From positions 1 to 9,327 of the forward strand of contig SKGU01000209.1 of assembly GCA_007117255.1 (NCBI GenBank): a stretch of 9,327 nucleotides of DNA. Reading direction: 5' to 3'. Origin of the DNA: Natronohydrobacter sp. Lineage in GTDB: Bacteria; Pseudomonadota; Alphaproteobacteria; Rhodobacterales; Rhodobacteraceae. The notes beneath the pieces were generated by a model that worked only from the letters and a program-made list of their open reading frames with translations, did not search any database and was not told where the DNA came from. The position numbers were made by a program, and so were the translations under genes. Shown piece by piece: positions 5,581 through 9,327 of this stretch. Numbering within the stretch: position 1 is the first letter of the stretch; each line of letters opens with the position of its first letter.

Positions 5581-8108
5581 GCGCTGTCGCATGGAAAATC
5601 GCGCGCCGTGAATTGCGCGGGGGTTTGCGCGGGTTCTGGGTGTTTCTGGCCTGTCTGGCGCTGGGCGTGGGCGCGATTGCGGCTGTAGGGTCAGTGCGCG
5701 GTGCAATCGATGATGGATTGGCACGCGAAGGCGCGTCACTCTTGGGCGGTGACGCTGAATTGCGCATGACGTACCGCTTCGCGACTGATGAGGAGCGCGC
5801 ATGGATTGATGACTTTGCTGAGCAAGTGTCCGAAGTGGTTGATTTCCGCTCAATGGCTGTGGCGGGGCGGGGCGATGATGCCGAACGTTCTGTCACGCAG
5901 GTCAAGGGGGTGGATAGTGCTTATCCCTTGGTGGGGCGTGTTGAGCTGGACCCCGCAATCCCGTTGCCAGATGCGCTTGCCGAGCAGGATGGCCTGCCCG
6001 GCGGCGTGATGGAACGCATTCTCGCCGAACGTCTTGGGCTGCAGATCGGGGATGTGTTCCGCCTTGGTGTGCAGGAATTCCGCCTGAGCGCGCATATCAC
6101 CCGCGAACCCGACGGGCTGGGCGCGAATTTTGGCTTTGGCCCGCGCACGCTGGTGCGTAGCGAGGCCTTGGCCAATGCCGAACTTTTGGGGCCGGGCACG
6201 CTGTATGAAGCCAATTACCGCATGCTTCTACCAGGTCAGTCGCTGGATGAGGCCCGCCGTATTGTAACTGCCGAATTTGACGGCGCTGGCGTGCGCTGGC
6301 GCGATAGCCGCAACGCAGCACCCCAGATCCGAAATGTGATCGAGCGTGTCTCATCCTTTCTGGTCCTTGTCGGTTTGGCCGGGCTGGCTGTCGGTGGGGT
6401 TGGCGTATCGGCGGCCGTGCGCACCTATCTGGATGGCAAGACAAATGTGATCGCCACATTGAAGACGCTGGGCGCCGAAGGACGCACCATCTTCTCAATC
6501 TATCTGATGCAGATTGGTGTCCTGACAGCTGTGGGTCTGGCCATCGGGCTTGTGCTTGGCGCGCTTGTGCCCTTTGGGGTTGCGCCGCTGGTGGCAAGCC
6601 AGCTGCCGGTCGATCTCGAAATTCGGGTTCATCCCGATGCGCTGATCGAGGCCGCGCTCTACGGTGCATTGACGGCGCTTGTGTTCACTCTGTGGCCGCT
6701 GGCGCGTACCGAACATGTGCGCGCTGCCGCGATTTTTCGCGGGGTGGCGGATGCGACCAAAGGTTGGCCGCGCTGGCCCTATCTGCTGGTCACGCTGGGG
6801 CTTGTCGCAGTGCTGGTGCTGATCGCGGCGTGGTTCGCGGCGGTACCCTATCTGGCCTATGCGACAGCTGGATCGGTCATTGTCGCCCTGGGCGTGCTGG
6901 CGTTGGCTGCAGTTCTGGTGCGGCTGTTGGCGCGCAGGCTGGCGCGCTCGCGCCTGTTGCGCGGTCGCACGGCATTGCGCATGGCGATGGGGGCCATAGG
7001 CAACCCGCGTGAAGGGGCGACGGCTGTGATCCTGTCACTTGGGCTGGGCCTGACCGTACTGGCCGCTGTGGGGCAGATCGACAGCAACCTGCGCCGCGCC
7101 ATCGCAATGGACCTGCCGGATCGTGCGCCCAGCTATTTTTTCCTCGATATCCAGAACACCCAGCTTGACGGATTCCTTGAGCGTCTGGCTGCTGATGAGA
7201 ATGTCGACCGCGTTGATACAGCCCCGATGCTGCGTGGTGTCGTGTCCGCGCTCAACGGCATCCCGTCGCGCGAACACCCCAACGCTGGCCATTGGGTGCT
7301 GCGGGGCGATCGGGGCATCAGCTATTCCGCCACCATGCCCGAAGGCGCGCGCCTGACAGCAGGCGCTTGGTGGGCCGAGGATTATTCGGGCCCGCCGCTG
7401 GTCAGCATGGGTGCCGAACAAGCAGGTGATCTGGGGCTGAATGTGGGGGATACTGTTACGGTCAACATTCTGGGCCGCGACATCACCGCCGAAATCGCCA
7501 ATCTGCGCGAGGTTGATTTCTCGACCGGGGGCATCGGTTTTGTGATGATCATGTCGCCGGAGCCAATCCGTTCTGCGCCGCATACCCATATTGCTACGGT
7601 TTACGCGCTGGAAGCCGCGGAAGGTGCGATCCTGCGCGACCTTTCCAACATGTTTCCCAACATTACAGCCATCCGCGTGCGCGAGGCGGCAGAGCGCGTG
7701 ACGGAAGCACTGTCCACCATGGCCACCGCCACCAGTTTCGCAGCGTTTGCGACCTTGTTGACAGGCTTTGTCGTGCTGATCGGGGCTGCAGCAGCGGGGG
7801 AGCGCGCGCGCGTGTTTGAGGCGGCCGTGATGAAAACGCTGGGCGCATCGCGCGGGCGGATTCTGGTCAGTTTTGCCCTGCGATCCGCCCTGATGGGGGC
7901 TGCGGCGGGGCTGGTGGCACTGGGCGCGGCGGCACTGGCGGCCTGGGCGGTGATGCGGTTTGTGATGGAATCGAGCTATCAGTTCGAGCCTGTTTCGGCC
8001 ATTGCGATTGTCATTGGCGGGATTGTCGCCACCTTGCTTGCCGGTCTGGCCTTTGCGCTGCGCCCGCTGTCGGTGCGGCCAGCGCAGATCCTGCGCGCGC
8101 AGGATTGA
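5577..8108 (+). CDS. ybbP: ABC transporter permease, YbbP-type with two FtsX domains
   Basis: An 843-residue inner membrane protein, partner of YbbA. About ten hydrophobic segments are visible, near residues 20-40, 259-281, 305-335, 354-374, 400-421, 427-452, 480-500, 718-740, 765-795 and 805-828. Two large hydrophilic regions (about 41-258 and 501-717) would be periplasmic, as in MacB-like mechanotransmission systems. FtsX-type coupling sequences appear twice, as IATLKTLGAEGRTIF (292-306) and AVMKTLGASRGRIL (750-763), which is the duplicated FtsX layout of YbbP. The ATG overlaps the ybbA stop (ATGA), with GAGG at 5566-5569 seven bases upstream, so the two subunits are co-expressed. The usual length for the family is just over 800 residues. 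Assignment is firm, the transported or extracted substrate is not known. Confidence 0.93.
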   Translation: MSAVAWKIARRELRGGLRGFWVFLACLALGVGAIAAVGSVRGAIDDGLAREGASLLGGDAELRMTYRFATDEERAWIDDFAEQVSEVVDFRSMAVAGRGDDAERSVTQVKGVDSAYPLVGRVELDPAIPLPDALAEQDGLPGGVMERILAERLGLQIGDVFRLGVQEFRLSAHITREPDGLGANFGFGPRTLVRSEALANAELLGPGTLYEANYRMLLPGQSLDEARRIVTAEFDGAGVRWRDSRNAAPQIRNVIERVSSFLVLVGLAGLAVGGVGVSAAVRTYLDGKTNVIATLKTLGAEGRTIFSIYLMQIGVLTAVGLAIGLVLGALVPFGVAPLVASQLPVDLEIRVHPDALIEAALYGALTALVFTLWPLARTEHVRAAAIFRGVADATKGWPRWPYLLVTLGLVAVLVLIAAWFAAVPYLAYATAGSVIVALGVLALAAVLVRLLARRLARSRLLRGRTALRMAMGAIGNPREGATAVILSLGLGLTVLAAVGQIDSNLRRAIAMDLPDRAPSYFFLDIQNTQLDGFLERLAADENVDRVDTAPMLRGVVSALNGIPSREHPNAGHWVLRGDRGISYSATMPEGARLTAGAWWAEDYSGPPLVSMGAEQAGDLGLNVGDTVTVNILGRDITAEIANLREVDFSTGGIGFVMIMSPEPIRSAPHTHIATVYALEAAEGAILRDLSNMFPNITAIRVREAAERVTEALSTMATATSFAAFATLLTGFVVLIGAAAAGERARVFEAAVMKTLGASRGRILVSFALRSALMGAAAGLVALGAAALAAWAVMRFVMESSYQFEPVSAIAIVIGGIVATLLAGLAFALRPLSVRPAQILRAQD

Positions 8109-8116
8109 CCTTTGCG

Positions 8117-8142
8117 CCTGTCGCGGCCATGGCTGCGACAGG
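8117..8142 (+). other. Hairpin between ybbP and selU
   Basis: CCTGTCGC (8117-8124) pairs with GCGACAGG (8135-8142); the interior adds three more pairs around a CATG loop. TTTT follows only after 8 more bases, so it is a poor terminator. It lies just upstream of the selU start and could attenuate transcription or shape the ribosome site. An ATG in the loop opens a 10-codon frame whose TGA overlaps the selU ATG. Confidence 0.4.
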
Positions 8143-8157
8143 ACAGGGGCTTTTGCC

Positions 8158-9213
8158 ATGAAACTCACATCGCTTTGCCAACTGGCACAGATCAGCGCCG
8201 ACACGATCATTGACGCCCGCGCGCCAAGTGAATTTGCGCTGGACCACCTGCCCGGTGCGATCAACCTGCCGGTTCTGAATGACCGCGAACGCGCTGAAAT
8301 CGGCACGATCTACAAACAGCAAAGCCCCTTCATGGCCCGCAAGCAGGGCGCGGCACTGGTGGCCGCCAATGTCGCACGTCACCTGCAAGGGCCGCTCTCT
8401 GACAAGGAGGGCGCGTGGCAACCGCTGGTTTATTGCTGGCGAGGCGGACAGCGCTCAGGATCATTCGCCACGATTCTGCGGCAGGTCGGTTGGCGGGTCG
8501 AGGTGCTTGAGGGGGGCTACAAGACCTATCGCCGTCTGGTGCAGGCGCAGCTTTATGACATGCCGTTTCCCGCGCCGGCCGTTCTGCTCGATGGGGGCAC
8601 GGGCAGCGCCAAGACCGAAATCCTGACCCGTGTTGCAGCGCAGGGCGGGCAGGTTCTGGACCTTGAGGCCATGGCTGAGCATCGTGGCTCGCTGTTTGGG
8701 GGCGGGGTTCGGCAACCTTCGCAAAAGATGTTTGAAACGCGATTGGCGGCGGCATTGATCAAGCTGGACCCGTCCCGCCCCGTTCTGATCGAAGCCGAAT
8801 CCAACCGCGTTGGCGAGATACGCCTCCCGCCAACGCTGTGGGCCGCGATGTGTGCGGCCCCGCGCATCGAAATCGACGCGCCGGTGGCGGCGCGCGTGGA
8901 ATATTCCTTGCGCAACTACAACGCATTCTGCGACGATCCGGCGTTATTGGCAGAGGTGATCGAGGGCTTGCGGCCTTATCACCCCGCCGCATCTATTGCG
9001 CACTGGCTGGGCATGGCCGGACAAGGTGATTTCGCCTTACTCGCTGAAAGCCTGATCTTGCAGCATTACGATCCGCGCTATGCACGACAGCAAAAGGCGC
9101 ATTCACGCCGGAAAGTCATCAATCTGGACGATCTATCGGATTTGGCACAGGAACAGGCCGCGCATGCGCTAAACGAGCTCCTGCAAGGTCGGGGGACTGT
9201 CGGAACCGAATGA
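8158..9213 (+). CDS. mnmH: tRNA 2-selenouridine synthase (SelU/MnmH)
   Basis: Converts 2-thiouridine at the wobble position of certain tRNAs to 2-selenouridine using selenophosphate, via a geranylated intermediate. The 351-residue protein has an N-terminal rhodanese domain with the catalytic Cys93 in YCWRGGQRS. A P-loop domain follows with GGTGSAKT (146-153), where Ala replaces the usual Gly before the Walker Lys. RGSLFG (176-181) and ESNRVG (214-219) are typical SelU blocks. The frame is open from 8002, but upstream codons overlap ybbP; the ATG at 8158 gives the normal N-terminus (MKLTSLCQLA). The ribosome site is modest (AGGGG nine bases or so upstream). It follows ybbP by 49 bases in the same direction. 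The convergent neighbour on the right is probably selD, which would supply its selenium donor. Confidence 0.95.
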   Translation: MKLTSLCQLAQISADTIIDARAPSEFALDHLPGAINLPVLNDRERAEIGTIYKQQSPFMARKQGAALVAANVARHLQGPLSDKEGAWQPLVYCWRGGQRSGSFATILRQVGWRVEVLEGGYKTYRRLVQAQLYDMPFPAPAVLLDGGTGSAKTEILTRVAAQGGQVLDLEAMAEHRGSLFGGGVRQPSQKMFETRLAAALIKLDPSRPVLIEAESNRVGEIRLPPTLWAAMCAAPRIEIDAPVAARVEYSLRNYNAFCDDPALLAEVIEGLRPYHPAASIAHWLGMAGQGDFALLAESLILQHYDPRYARQQKAHSRRKVINLDDLSDLAQEQAAHALNELLQGRGTVGTE

Positions 9214-9220
9214 TGGCGGT

Positions 9221-9327
9221 TCAGGCCGCAACGATCTGTGGTTGCGGCGCTTTTGTAACCTTCCCGACAATTGCGGCAGCATAACCTGCCTCTTGCAGCT
9301 GAGCCAAAAGCAGCTCTGCGTCTGCCA
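9221..9327 (-). CDS. C-terminal end of a convergent gene, probably selenide water dikinase SelD
   Basis: On the minus strand an open frame enters from the right edge and ends at a TGA (9223-9221) after 34 codons, with residues ADAELLLAQLQEAGYAAAIV followed by GKVTKAPQPQIVAA. The pattern LLxxLxxAGYxAAxIGxV is that of the last helix and strand of the AIRS C-terminal domain shared by SelD, PurM and HypE. With selU next door, SelD (which makes selenophosphate) is the most likely. Too little is present to be sure. Its stop lies 7 bases from that of selU. Confidence 0.55.
   Translation of the reverse strand, partial: ADAELLLAQLQEAGYAAAIVGKVTKAPQPQIVAA
9225..9254 (+). terminator. Intrinsic terminator of selU, inside the opposing gene's 3' end
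   Basis: GCCGCAAC (9225-9232) pairs with GTTGCGGC (9241-9248) around an 8-base loop, followed by GCTTTTG. It begins 12 bases after the selU stop. The whole stem lies within the last codons of the minus-strand gene, so the sequence serves both as terminator and as coding sequence. Confidence 0.65.

Noticed and set aside
8002..8157. Upstream 52-codon extension of selU
   Set aside because: It overlaps the ybbP C-terminus in another frame; family N-terminus begins at 8158.
7035..8306. Minus-strand frame of 423 codons opposite ybbP
   Set aside because: Shadow frame; it is rich in His, Arg and Gln without domain pattern and spans the ybbP/selU junction.

Overview
This window looks like chromosomal DNA of an alphaproteobacterium of the Rhodobacteraceae/Roseobacter type. 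The evidence is a GC-rich composition, GC-ending codons, the def–def–fmt gene order, and the character of the MetK, PatB and SelU proteins. I see no IS element, phage gene, tRNA, rRNA or CRISPR array. Coding density is high and no gap reaches 300 bases. It reads as a core-genome housekeeping region, not an accessory island.

Layout. (1) 1-467, minus strand: the N-terminal part of a PatB/MalY-type cysteine-S-conjugate beta-lyase running off the left edge. (2) 567-2482, plus strand: a tight operon of peptide deformylase, a second deformylase-like protein that lacks two catalytic residues, and methionyl-tRNA formyltransferase (fmt). (3) 2595-2786, plus strand: a 63-residue two-helix membrane protein of the DUF2892 type. 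(4) 2810-2846: a strong intrinsic terminator for metK. (5) 2867-4060, minus strand: metK, S-adenosylmethionine synthetase, behind a 97-base leader that can fold over its ribosome binding site. (6) 4158-4886, minus strand: tesA, a secreted GDSL esterase/lysophospholipase. (7) 4876-8108, plus strand: ybbA and ybbP, the ATPase and permease of a MacB/FtsX-class ABC system, head-to-head with tesA so that the two start regions overlap by 11 bases. (8) 8158-9213, plus strand: mnmH/selU, tRNA 2-selenouridine synthase. (9) 9221-9327, minus strand: the last 34 codons of a gene convergent with selU, probably selD.

How the genes work together. The def/fmt operon adds the formyl group to initiator Met-tRNA and later removes it from nascent proteins. 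PatB-type lyase and MetK both belong to sulfur amino acid/SAM metabolism but are not in one operon. TesA, YbbA and YbbP form a conserved module thought to act on lipids or hydrophobic substrates at the inner membrane and periplasm. SelD would supply selenophosphate to SelU for wobble-uridine modification.

Nothing here is clearly a new system. The points most worth checking are the catalytically impaired second deformylase, the possible cis-regulatory leader of metK, the overlapping divergent tesA/ybbA starts, a possibly leaderless def transcript, and a selU terminator that lies inside the 3' coding end of the opposing gene.
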